Shown piece after piece: positions 1 through 5,578 of a stretch of DNA of 6,502 nt. The stretch spans positions 36,117 through 42,618 of the forward strand of contig NZ_JACXJG010000022.1 in the NCBI RefSeq assembly GCF_014904065.1. The letters are read 5' to 3'. The stretch is from Gulosibacter sediminis. Lineage in GTDB: Bacteria; Actinomycetota; Actinomycetes; Actinomycetales; Microbacteriaceae. How positions within the stretch are numbered: the first letter of the stretch is position 1; every line of letters begins with the position of its first letter. The notes under the pieces were generated by a model, which had not been told where the DNA came from, ran no database searches, and saw only the letters and a program-made list of their open reading frames with translations. A program made the translations under genes and the position numbers.

Positions 1-42
1 GGGGAGGGCGCCCTTGTCGGCGGGTGGTGGCAAACTAGGGCA

Positions 43-867
43 ATGGTAGTTTTCCGGCCGGCACCCGACGAGGCACTTTCGTCGACCCGCACCGACGACT
101 ACGCGCCCCTCGCCCTCGCCGCGCCGCCGAGCGTCACGAACGCTGCGACCGAAGAGATCGAGGCGAGCCTGCGCGCGCTGAGCGAGCGCGCATCCTTCAC
201 CGTCTCTGAGACGACGCCGGCGAGCGAGCCCACCGCGCCCGCGAGCGGCACGCTGTGGCGCGCCGGCCTCGTCGACGAGCTGCTCAACCCGCGCCCGACC
301 GGCGAGCTCGCCGCGCGCGTCGTCTGCGCCGACTCCGACCGCGAGGAGTGGCTGCGCCACCGCAAGGTCGGCATCACCGCGACCGACGCCGCGCGGCTCG
401 CGACCCCCGCATCCGTTCGCGCCGTCGTGAACGACAAGCTCTACGGCGGCAGCTTCACCGGCAACGCGTTCACCGAGTACGGCAAGAAGCGCGAGCCCGA
501 GATTCAGAAGTGGGTGCGCGAGCAGCACGGCATCGGCAGCTGCGGCTTCCTCATTCGCGCCGCCGAGAACCCGCGCCACCTCGCGACGCCCGACGGCCTC
601 GCGCAGCGCGGCGGCGAGTCGCTGCTCGCCGAGATCAAGACGACGAACAAGTCATGGGCGAAGATTCCCCGCAACTACCTGCGCCAGGTCTACTGGCAGC
701 AGTACGTCGTCGCCGCCGAGCGAACGCTGTTCGTGTGGGAGCACCACAAGAACTTCGTCGTGCAGGATGCGGAGCCCCGCGCCGTCTGGATCGAGCGCGA
801 CGACGCCGAGATTGCCCGACTTGTGGGCCTCGCCAACGAGGTGCTGGAGCGGCTCGCGCTCGCGTAG
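43..867 (+). CDS. YqaJ-family (lambda-exonuclease-like) nuclease
   Basis: Predicted DNA exonuclease of the YqaJ viral recombinase family (PD-(D/E)XK fold, lambda Red exonuclease relatives), which in phages resects double-strand ends for single-strand annealing. The 274-residue protein has a low-complexity Ala/Pro/Glu-rich N-terminus (about 1-95) and then the nuclease domain. Visible motifs are W103..R..GITATDA (102-117), GKKRE (G147 to E151), TPDG with D184, EIKTT with E197 and K199, and a Gln/Tyr helix RQVYWQQY (214-221). These match the Gxxx(E), D and ExK catalytic residues, so the enzyme looks intact. Codons are strongly GC-rich at third positions. The start is uncertain: the frame stays open to the window edge, no clear Shine-Dalgarno precedes ATG 43, and a leaderless start or a start outside the window is possible. 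Such genes occur on actinobacterial chromosomes as well as in phages, and no phage genes are visible nearby. It converges on the helicase-sigma gene, with abutting stops. Confidence 0.85.
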   Translation: MVVFRPAPDEALSSTRTDDYAPLALAAPPSVTNAATEEIEASLRALSERASFTVSETTPASEPTAPASGTLWRAGLVDELLNPRPTGELAARVVCADSDREEWLRHRKVGITATDAARLATPASVRAVVNDKLYGGSFTGNAFTEYGKKREPEIQKWVREQHGIGSCGFLIRAAENPRHLATPDGLAQRGGESLLAEIKTTNKSWAKIPRNYLRQVYWQQYVVAAERTLFVWEHHKNFVVQDAEPRAVWIERDDAEIARLVGLANEVLERLALA

Positions 868-3800
868 CTATTCGTCCTTGGCTGGGGTACCCCACTTGAG
901 CTGGTGCCGTAGTTGTTCTCGCAGCGGCCGCTGACCATTTACCGCCACAGATGCACCTGCGGAAGTCTCTGCGTCAGAGGGTACGGAGGCCACATCGGCA
1001 GGCGCGGGATGCGTCGCCATCTTTGCCGCCGACGCTGGCGTAGGAGCCGCATCGGCAAACCTGCCACGTCGGCTATCCCAAACCCTAATCGTCTGAGGAA
1101 GGGACGCCTTTGGATTGGTTGTCTTCGGCGACGCTACCTCGGGAGGGGCCGCTTGCCCATTCACTGTCGGTGGTGACGTTGGCGCCGGCAGCACCGGTGG
1201 CACGGGCGGTACCGGTGGAACGGGTGACACCGACGGCACCGGCGGCACGGGCACCTGCTCGGTGGTCTTGTCCTCCCGAGGTAACTTGCGAACACTGCGT
1301 TTCACGGGCGATGTCTTCGACGCTCGTGCCGCCGCGCGACGCTCGTTCGCGTACTGCCGTCGCAGTTTGGCGGGCGAAATGAACCCCGAAGTATCAGCGT
1401 CTGCGCGTGGGTCGGATGCAACCATCGCTTTTGCCTCGGTTGGTTCGAACGGGGAAATTCCCATGAGTGCACGAATCTCCGGAGCCGCTTGGAGTGTTTC
1501 TAGCGCCCTTCGCTGTAATTGACGGGCACGTTCGCGAGTGACGCCGAGGTGATTCCCGACTTCTTCCAGGGTCAAAGGCTCGGCGAGTTCGGTACCCATG
1601 CCAAACCGCATCCGCAGTACTTCTTGCTCGCGCACTGGCAAGACCATGCTCATTACGCGGTGCAGAACAGTGTGGGTACTCTCGGATTCAATCCGTTCAC
1701 CAAATTGCTCATCATCGGTGTAGGTCAGCTCAAGGCGAAATGCGTCGACGTCAGCAAGCGGTGCAATCACCGGGCGCAGTTGGCGGACTTTCTCGAGAGA
1801 CATGTCCGCAACCTTCGCTACTTCCTCATCCGTCGGGGGTGATGCAGTAACACTGGCCCCGGCAACTTCGCGGATTGCAAGTTCGATAGCTCGCGCTGAG
1901 TCAAGCGCGTGAATAGGTATACGAATTTCTCGGTCCTGGTCGCCGGCGGCACGGTCACAAGCTTGTCGGATCCAATGCGTCGCATACGTCGAGAATTTGG
2001 TGCCTCGATTGTGGTCAAACAATTTGAGCGCGTGAATCAGCCCCAGGTTACCGGCCTGGACCACATCGAGAAATTTCATGTGCCTCAGATGCCAGTACTT
2101 GCGCTTCGCGATGCTGACGACGAGGCGGAGATTTGACGTGATGAACGTGTCTCGTGCGCGCTGGCCTTGCCGTATTGCGCGACAAAGGGCATGTAATTCC
2201 GCGCGGGTGGCAGGTGTCGATTCGTCGAGCTGTTTCTGCGCCGCTTCGCCCGCCCTAATCTGTTCAGTAAGTCGCCACTCATCCTCCGCCTCGAGTAACG
2301 GGAATCTGCCGATGATGCTCAAGTAATCCTTGACCGCATCCGGCCGCGCCCCAACGATGCGGGATGTGGTCGGAAAGTCGATTTCCTCCGAATCCCTGAA
2401 GCGCAGGGTGCCCAGCTTGTCAGCGACGACCGGCGCGGGTTGGTCATAATCCCGATCACCGGGTTGCCCGTCGGCGGGGTGATCCGACGGCCGCGCATTA
2501 CAGGCGCGAACGATTTCTTGCGCATCACCGTCCGACGTTGCGGCAGCAAAGCTCGGCACATTCCGTGCATCCATTTCCGGGCTCAGGAACTCAACAACGT
2601 GCTTGAGTCCGGAGTCCTCGCGCAGATCGAACTCCGCAGCTTCGACCGCAAGCGGCCGAAGCTCATCGAGCAGGCTCGGCTCCATTTGGCGTGTTCGCGG
2701 GTCTTCCACCGAGTCGGCCAGCACCAACACCGCGAATCGGGCTATGCCTCCCGACGCCTTCTTACGAAGCACGCGTCCCAGTCGTTGAATCATCTGGCGC
2801 CGTTGACGAGTCGACGAGACCACGATGCCGAGGTCGACCTCTGGCAAATCGACGCCTTCATCAAGGATGCGCGGCGCGGCGAGCGCTTTGACCTCACCGT
2901 TGCCGAGCAGACGGAACGCTTCGCTGCGATCTTCCGCATCGGTGTCGGCGCAAACGGCCGTTGAACTCGCACCACGGTCGCTTAACAAACTTGCAATGGT
3001 ACTCGCAATTTCAACTGTCTGCGTGAATACCAGCGTGCCGTTGGATGCTGCAATCACCGGTGTGAGCTCGCGGATGACCAATTGTTTTTGCGCGCTGGCC
3101 GACATAAGCCGAGTTCGATCGGCAAATGATTTCAAGAACCAGCGTGCATTGCCGCTCCGACGATCTTCGCGATCTTGCGCGAGCTGGGTTACCGCGCGAA
3201 TAAAATCCCCGAAAGGTTCCATCGGAACAGCTCCACGGAGCTTGCTCCGTGCGTCACTCATGTTGTCGGTGAGTTCTTCGTATGCGGCAAACTCACGCGA
3301 AGTGAACGGCACCCGCACCCACGCAATCTTGAATGGGGCAATGAGTTCTTCGCGCACTGCACGCGAGAAGTCCAAGGAAAAACAGGTCCGCTCGAAGAAT
3401 TTCGCGAGACGTTCGTCGCCAACATCTCCACGCTCAAGGGTCGCGGTCAGACCAAGGCGTATTGGGTAGTCCTCGGGGCGAAGGCCCTCGCTGTATTTGG
3501 GGGCTCCGTAGGTGTGGCATTCGTCGGCCAACAGGAGGGCCTTTTCGCCCTTTCTGAGCATCGACTGTCGAAACGCAGATTGGATCGTGATGACAGTGAC
3601 GTCCCAATCACCGTGGGGGTCGCGGCGCGTAGATACCATGATGCCAGGTAGGTGCTCGTGTATTTGCGCAACCCACTGGTCTTGGAGAGCGATCGTTGGC
3701 ACGTACACCACGCTCCGCATCCCAAGTTCTTGCGCATCCCGGAGCGCTGCGAGTCCAACTCTCGTCTTGCCCGTGCCAGTGACGGCCTCGACCACACCGA

Positions 3801-4026
3801 TTCGCTTCGCGTCACGCCAGCTGCTGAGCGCTTCTTGCTGCCAAGCGAATAACGAGAGATCGGGTCGGGACTCGCGTTCGGCCGCCGCCGCGCGTTGTGC
3901 TTCGCGAAGCTGGCGGATGCGTCGCAGCTTCGCCTCAGCTTCGCGCTCTTCTTGCTCGAGGAGCTGCTCAATCTGCTCGGGAGTTAAAGAACCAAGCTTC
4001 ATCGCAAGGTAGTCACCAGGAGTCAT
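868..4026 (-). CDS. SF2 helicase fused to sigma-70 RNA polymerase factor
   Basis: A 1052-residue fusion. Residues 14-51 form a charged helix, probably a coiled coil. Residues 59-480 are an XPB/SSL2-like (COG1061) SF2 helicase: Walker A TGTGKT (83-88, K87), motif Ia VPTIALQDQW (109-118), DECH (168-171), LTAT (193-196), motif IV around VFTQT (333-337), motif V RILDEGVDLP (386-395) and motif VI QRLGRVLR (414-421). After an unrecognised linker (about 484-562) come sigma region 1.2 (DYLSIIGRFPLLEAEDE, 567-583), region 2 (NLRLVVSIAKR 632-642, FLDVVQAGNLGL 652-663, KFSTYATHWIRQ 677-688), region 3 (about 701-783) and region 4.2 (LTLEEVGNHLGVTRERARQL, 818-837). The tail is basic (881-915), then Pro-rich (925-953). 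Region 1.1 is absent. ATG 4026 has GAAGGG seven bases upstream. The expected role is ATP-driven DNA translocation coupled to RNA polymerase recruitment; this is inference, as I know of no characterised protein like it. nnrE lies 102 bases upstream on the same strand. Sampled rows are 50-62% GC against 75-77% in flanking genes. Confidence 0.93.
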   Translation of the reverse strand: MTPGDYLAMKLGSLTPEQIEQLLEQEEREAEAKLRRIRQLREAQRAAAAERESRPDLSLFAWQQEALSSWRDAKRIGVVEAVTGTGKTRVGLAALRDAQELGMRSVVYVPTIALQDQWVAQIHEHLPGIMVSTRRDPHGDWDVTVITIQSAFRQSMLRKGEKALLLADECHTYGAPKYSEGLRPEDYPIRLGLTATLERGDVGDERLAKFFERTCFSLDFSRAVREELIAPFKIAWVRVPFTSREFAAYEELTDNMSDARSKLRGAVPMEPFGDFIRAVTQLAQDREDRRSGNARWFLKSFADRTRLMSASAQKQLVIRELTPVIAASNGTLVFTQTVEIASTIASLLSDRGASSTAVCADTDAEDRSEAFRLLGNGEVKALAAPRILDEGVDLPEVDLGIVVSSTRQRRQMIQRLGRVLRKKASGGIARFAVLVLADSVEDPRTRQMEPSLLDELRPLAVEAAEFDLREDSGLKHVVEFLSPEMDARNVPSFAAATSDGDAQEIVRACNARPSDHPADGQPGDRDYDQPAPVVADKLGTLRFRDSEEIDFPTTSRIVGARPDAVKDYLSIIGRFPLLEAEDEWRLTEQIRAGEAAQKQLDESTPATRAELHALCRAIRQGQRARDTFITSNLRLVVSIAKRKYWHLRHMKFLDVVQAGNLGLIHALKLFDHNRGTKFSTYATHWIRQACDRAAGDQDREIRIPIHALDSARAIELAIREVAGASVTASPPTDEEVAKVADMSLEKVRQLRPVIAPLADVDAFRLELTYTDDEQFGERIESESTHTVLHRVMSMVLPVREQEVLRMRFGMGTELAEPLTLEEVGNHLGVTRERARQLQRRALETLQAAPEIRALMGISPFEPTEAKAMVASDPRADADTSGFISPAKLRRQYANERRAAARASKTSPVKRSVRKLPREDKTTEQVPVPPVPSVSPVPPVPPVPPVLPAPTSPPTVNGQAAPPEVASPKTTNPKASLPQTIRVWDSRRGRFADAAPTPASAAKMATHPAPADVASVPSDAETSAGASVAVNGQRPLREQLRHQLKWGTPAKDE
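1168..1254 (-). repeat. Proline-valine-rich repeat in the fusion protein tail
   Basis: This stretch encodes residues 925-953, built mainly from repeated VPP/PVPP steps with Ser, Thr, Ala and Leu interruptions. On the plus strand it reads as loosely repeated 9-base units of the type GGTGGCACG and GGCGGTACC. It sits after the basic segment that follows sigma region 4.2 and before the C-terminal motif IRVWDSRRGRF (980-990). It is probably a disordered spacer or a protein-binding polyproline strand. The repeats are imperfect. Confidence 0.75.
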
Positions 4027-4033
4027 GGTCGGG

Positions 4034-4093
4034 CCCTTCGGAGGACTAATCGGAGCGGTATCTCTCCGCTGTCCAGATCCTAGATCGACCTAG
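4034..4093 (-). promoter_or_regulatory. Candidate control region of the helicase-sigma gene
   Basis: On the minus strand this holds a -10-like TAGGAT (4077-4082), two CTAGG copies ten bases apart (4079-4083 and 4089-4093), a small inverted repeat AGCGG/CCGCT (4054-4058 with 4066-4070) that would lie at the 5' end of the transcript, and a Shine-Dalgarno-like GAAGGG (4034-4039) seven bases before ATG 4026. The nearest -35-like hexamer, TTGATG (4097-4102), is only 14 bases from TAGGAT, too close for a normal promoter. The gene may instead be read from nnrE or from a non-standard promoter. Confidence 0.3.
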
Positions 4094-4094
4094 C

Positions 4095-4120
4095 GACATC
4101 AATGGTTTCCCATCAGTGTC
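4095..4120 (-). other. GNRA-capped hairpin just after nnrE
   Basis: On the minus strand ATGG-GAAA-CCAT forms a stem capped by a GAAA tetraloop. It continues through two G-U pairs and one C-A mismatch into GACA/TGTC. It begins nine bases after the nnrE stop. There is no T-tract, so it is not a typical intrinsic terminator; it could stabilise or process an nnrE mRNA end, or it could be chance. Confidence 0.35.
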
Positions 4121-4128
4121 ACCGCGAA

Positions 4129-4825
4129 CTACGGCAGCTGCATCGCCGGCGTCACGCGAAGCAACCCCTGCATCGCGCCGATTGGCTCGAGCCAGACTTT
4201 GCCCGCGAATGACTTCGCCGGGTCGAGCAGCAGCCCCGCCTTCATGCCGATGAAGGTTATGGTCATGTGCGCGCGCAGCACCGCATCCGGGTCTGGCACC
4301 CTGCCGTCGTCGGGGTCGATGCCCGAGGGAATGTCGACCGCCATCACGAGTGGGTCGGCCTCGGCGATGGCCGCCTTCACCGCGACGATCACCGAACGCA
4401 CCGGCTCGCGTAGCGCCGGTGATCCGCCGGCTGCGACCCCCCCCAGTGCCGATCCCGAGCACGCCGTCGACCAGCACATCCGCGCCCGTAACCCGCGCCG
4501 CGACCGCGGCCGGATCCTGCTCGAACATGATCTCGGCCCCTGCATCCCGCGCGGCTTCCTCGGCCTGCGGATGCAGTTTGCCCGCAACCGCGATGACCTC
4601 GGCCCGCACGTCGGCCGCCGCGAGCAGCGATGCGGCGTACGTCGCATCCGCGCCGTTGTCACCGCCGCCCGCGAGGAACAGCACTCGCGCCGTCGCCGGG
4701 TCGGGCAGCACGCTCGTGATCTGGTCGGCGAGCGCCTGCGCCGCCCGCAACATGAGCGGCACGCCCCGCTGCAACAGCGGCTGCTCGGCCTCGCGAATCT
4801 GGGCTGCGGTGTATCCGGTGCGCAT
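4129..4825 (-). pseudogene. nnrE: NAD(P)H-hydrate epimerase, frameshifted
   Basis: YjeF_N-domain enzyme that epimerises R- to S-NAD(P)HX so that the dehydratase can repair damaged nicotinamide cofactors. Reading starts at ATG 4825, with GGGAGG eight bases upstream (4834-4839). It runs in one frame to a run of eight G (plus-strand C 4437-4444, after residue T127) and continues correctly only in another frame, to a stop at 4129. With seven G the product is 231 residues, a normal full length. First part: nucleotide-site motif GGGDNGADA (53-61) and DVLVDGVLGIGTGG (116-129). Second part, corrected numbering: VDIPSGID (163-170, catalytic Asp164) and TFIGMKAG (190-197, Lys195). As written, the first frame would end at 4046 with an unrelated tail of about 130 residues. 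A homopolymer sequencing error is the simplest explanation; true loss or slippage is possible. No linked dehydratase gene (nnrD) is visible. Confidence 0.85.
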
Positions 4826-4891
4826 GCCTCCATCCTCCCACCGCGGCAGCGATGCGCAGGGCGAGGGCCGCGGGCGAACAGCTCAGCAGTT

Positions 4892-4984
4892 GGGAGGCAT
4901 TCACGCTTCGGGATGCTGCTCTACCTGCCTCCCGTGGCGAAAACAGCTCCCGCGGCGCAGGAACGGAGGCGTTCGCGCCACGGG
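4892..4984. repeat. Two overlapping inverted repeats in the 72-bp array
   Basis: GGGAGGC (4892-4898) is perfectly complementary to GCCTCCC (4927-4933). CCCGTGGCG (4931-4939) is perfectly complementary to CGCCACGGG (4976-4984). They share bases 4931-4933, so in RNA the two stems would exclude each other or trade end pairs. No T-tract follows on either strand. Confidence 0.5.
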
Positions 4985-5108
4985 ATATTGCTCTACCTGC
5001 AGCTCGAGGTACGAATAGCTCCCGCACGTGGTGAAGGGAGGGATACGCGCCCAGGGACGCTGCTCTTTATGCATCCAAAGGCGCGAACGCCCTTCCTTGA
5101 GGTGGAGC
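4893..5108. repeat. Degenerate 72-bp tandem repeat, three copies
   Basis: Three units start at 4893, 4965 and 5037 with GGAGGC, GGAGGC and GGAGGG. Units 1 and 2 share ACCTGC-ended TGCTCTACCTGC (4917-4928 and 4989-5000); unit 3 has TGCTCTTTATGC at the same place (5061-5072). AGCTCCCGC also recurs between units 1 and 2. Hand alignment of units 1 and 2 gives roughly 60-65% identity; unit 3 fades in its second half. An additional ACAGCTC at 4878-4884 suggests a decayed unit upstream. The period is a multiple of three, so all frames show 24-residue repeats, but no frame looks like a real protein. Confidence 0.65.
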
Positions 5109-5181
5109 TTAAGACGAAGCCGCTCGGTGGTCCGCTCTGCCACGTCATGCAACCCAGCGGCTGGGCGCTGAGGCACGGGGT

Positions 5182-5237
5182 GGGCGGAATACGGCATAGC
5201 TTGTGCCGTACCGCCCCGCGGCAGGGTCGTACGGCAC
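5182..5237. promoter_or_regulatory. Mutually exclusive hairpin pair upstream of rplJ promoter
   Basis: Hairpin 1 pairs GGGCGG (5182-5187) with CCGCCC (5211-5216) and TACGGCA (5190-5196) with TGCCGTA (5204-5210): 13 base pairs, a two-A bulge and a 7-base loop. Hairpin 2 pairs GTGCCGTAC (5203-5211) with GTACGGCAC (5229-5237): nine perfect pairs. Bases 5203-5211 serve both. The pattern resembles an attenuator or a paired operator, but it lies about 70 bases before the -35 box of the rplJ promoter, so it acts in that leader only if a transcript begins further upstream. As DNA, it could be a repeated protein site. Confidence 0.5.
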
Positions 5238-5248
5238 GCATGTACGCC

Positions 5249-5268
5249 ACCTCCTCGCTTCGGGAGGT
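5249..5268. other. Short inverted repeat without T-tract
   Basis: ACCTCC (5249-5254) and GGAGGT (5263-5268) form six perfect pairs around an 8-base loop. There is no run of T on either strand, so it is at best a weak terminator or a protein-binding palindrome between the repeat region and the rplJ promoter. Confidence 0.3.
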
Positions 5269-5304
5269 TGTGTCCGCATCATTGCTAGTGCAGGCAACAA
5301 ACGC

Positions 5305-5334
5305 TTGCGCGGTCCGGATGCGCATGGCTAGACT
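5305..5334 (+). promoter_or_regulatory. Promoter of the rplJ-rplL operon
   Basis: A -35 box TTGCGC (5305-5310) and a -10 box TAGACT (5329-5334) are separated by 18 bases. TAGACT fits the TANNNT consensus used by the main sigma factor in high-GC actinobacteria. Transcription would begin near 5341, immediately before the L10 leader, giving a 5' untranslated region of about 240 bases. Confidence 0.75.
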
Positions 5335-5340
5335 AGAGGC

Positions 5341-5508
5341 AGCCTTAGACCGCTGGTGCTTGGCGTGTGCCCAATGAGTGCAACTCACGGGCCAGAGCCA
5401 AACGAAGGATCCGAAAGGACCACCCGCGTAGGACGACAGAGTACTTCGCTTACGACACGTTTGTGTCGGCATGCGCAACGCTCCGACGCCTACGTCGGAG
5501 CGTTTTTT
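5341..5508 (+). promoter_or_regulatory. Ribosomal protein L10 leader RNA
   Basis: Autoregulatory mRNA leader expected to bind L10-(L12)n and stop transcription before rplJ when free L10 is in excess. The fold can be drawn by hand. A closing helix joins CGC-T-GGTG (5351-5358) to CACC-C-GCG (5421-5428). Arm 2 has TTGGC (5360-5364) with GCCAA (5397-5401), an internal loop, GCCC/GGGC (5369-5372 with 5389-5392) and TGAGT/ACTCA (5375-5379 with 5383-5387). Arm 3 is TCC-GAAA-GGA (5410-5419). Characteristic blocks are AGACCGCTGGTG and CCAAACGAAGGATCCGAAAG. A separate hairpin CGACAC-GTTT-GTGTCG (5453-5468) precedes the terminator. An antiterminator pairing CGTAGG-a-CG (5427-5435) with CGCCTACG (5487-5494) competes with the terminator. 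Confidence 0.85.
5477..5508 (+). terminator. Intrinsic terminator of the L10 leader
   Basis: AACGCTCCGACG (5477-5488) pairs perfectly over 12 bases with CGTCGGAGCGTT (5493-5504) around a CCTA loop and runs into six T (5503-5508). It lies 70 bases before the rplJ start, so it acts as the attenuator of the operon rather than as the end of an upstream gene. Confidence 0.93.
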
Positions 5509-5578
5509 CGTGTCAATCGTGCCTGGCGGTGGGATCCCGGCATCCGCCGAGGTCTTGCGTACAGACGAGAGGAGAACC

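Larger units (their letters stand above)
4826..5578. other. Gene-free region between nnrE and rplJ
   Basis: I find no credible protein gene here. Open frames on both strands lack family resemblance and run through repeats or across the L10 terminator. The region holds, in order, the nnrE ribosome binding site, 72-bp degenerate repeats, overlapping inverted repeats, a small hairpin, the rplJ promoter and the L10 leader, each listed separately. Confidence 0.7.

Noticed and set aside
43..867. Prophage remnant suggested by the YqaJ nuclease
   Set aside because: No integrase, structural gene or attachment repeats are visible, and the family is also found on actinobacterial chromosomes.
255..899. 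Arg-rich plus-strand open frame inside the nuclease gene
   Set aside because: Typical GC-rich shadow frame; the real frame holds all nuclease motifs.
3175..3651. Plus-strand open frames opposite the helicase domain
   Set aside because: They are antisense to Walker A, DECH and other conserved helicase motifs and resemble no family.
4077..4102. TTGATG and TAGGAT as a standard promoter for the helicase-sigma gene
   Set aside because: The spacer is only 14 bases, too short for a normal sigma-70 promoter; kept only as a weak -10 candidate.
4046..4436. Downstream part of the nnrE start frame, after the G run
   Set aside because: The sequence after the shift is Arg/Gly-rich and matches nothing in the family, while the other frame carries VDIPSG and the catalytic lysine.
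4893..5108. CRISPR array
   Set aside because: The units are contiguous, degenerate and 72 bp long, without identical short repeats separated by unique spacers.
4199..5377. 392-codon plus-strand open frame opposite nnrE and through the repeats
   Set aside because: It is antisense to a recognisable gene in its first half and passes through 72-bp repeats and the rplJ promoter; its 24-residue periodicity comes from the DNA repeat.
5471..5578. In-frame N-terminal extension of rplJ
   Set aside because: It would translate the terminator hairpin and the untranslated leader; ATG 5579 has a strong ribosome binding site and gives the normal L10 N-terminus.
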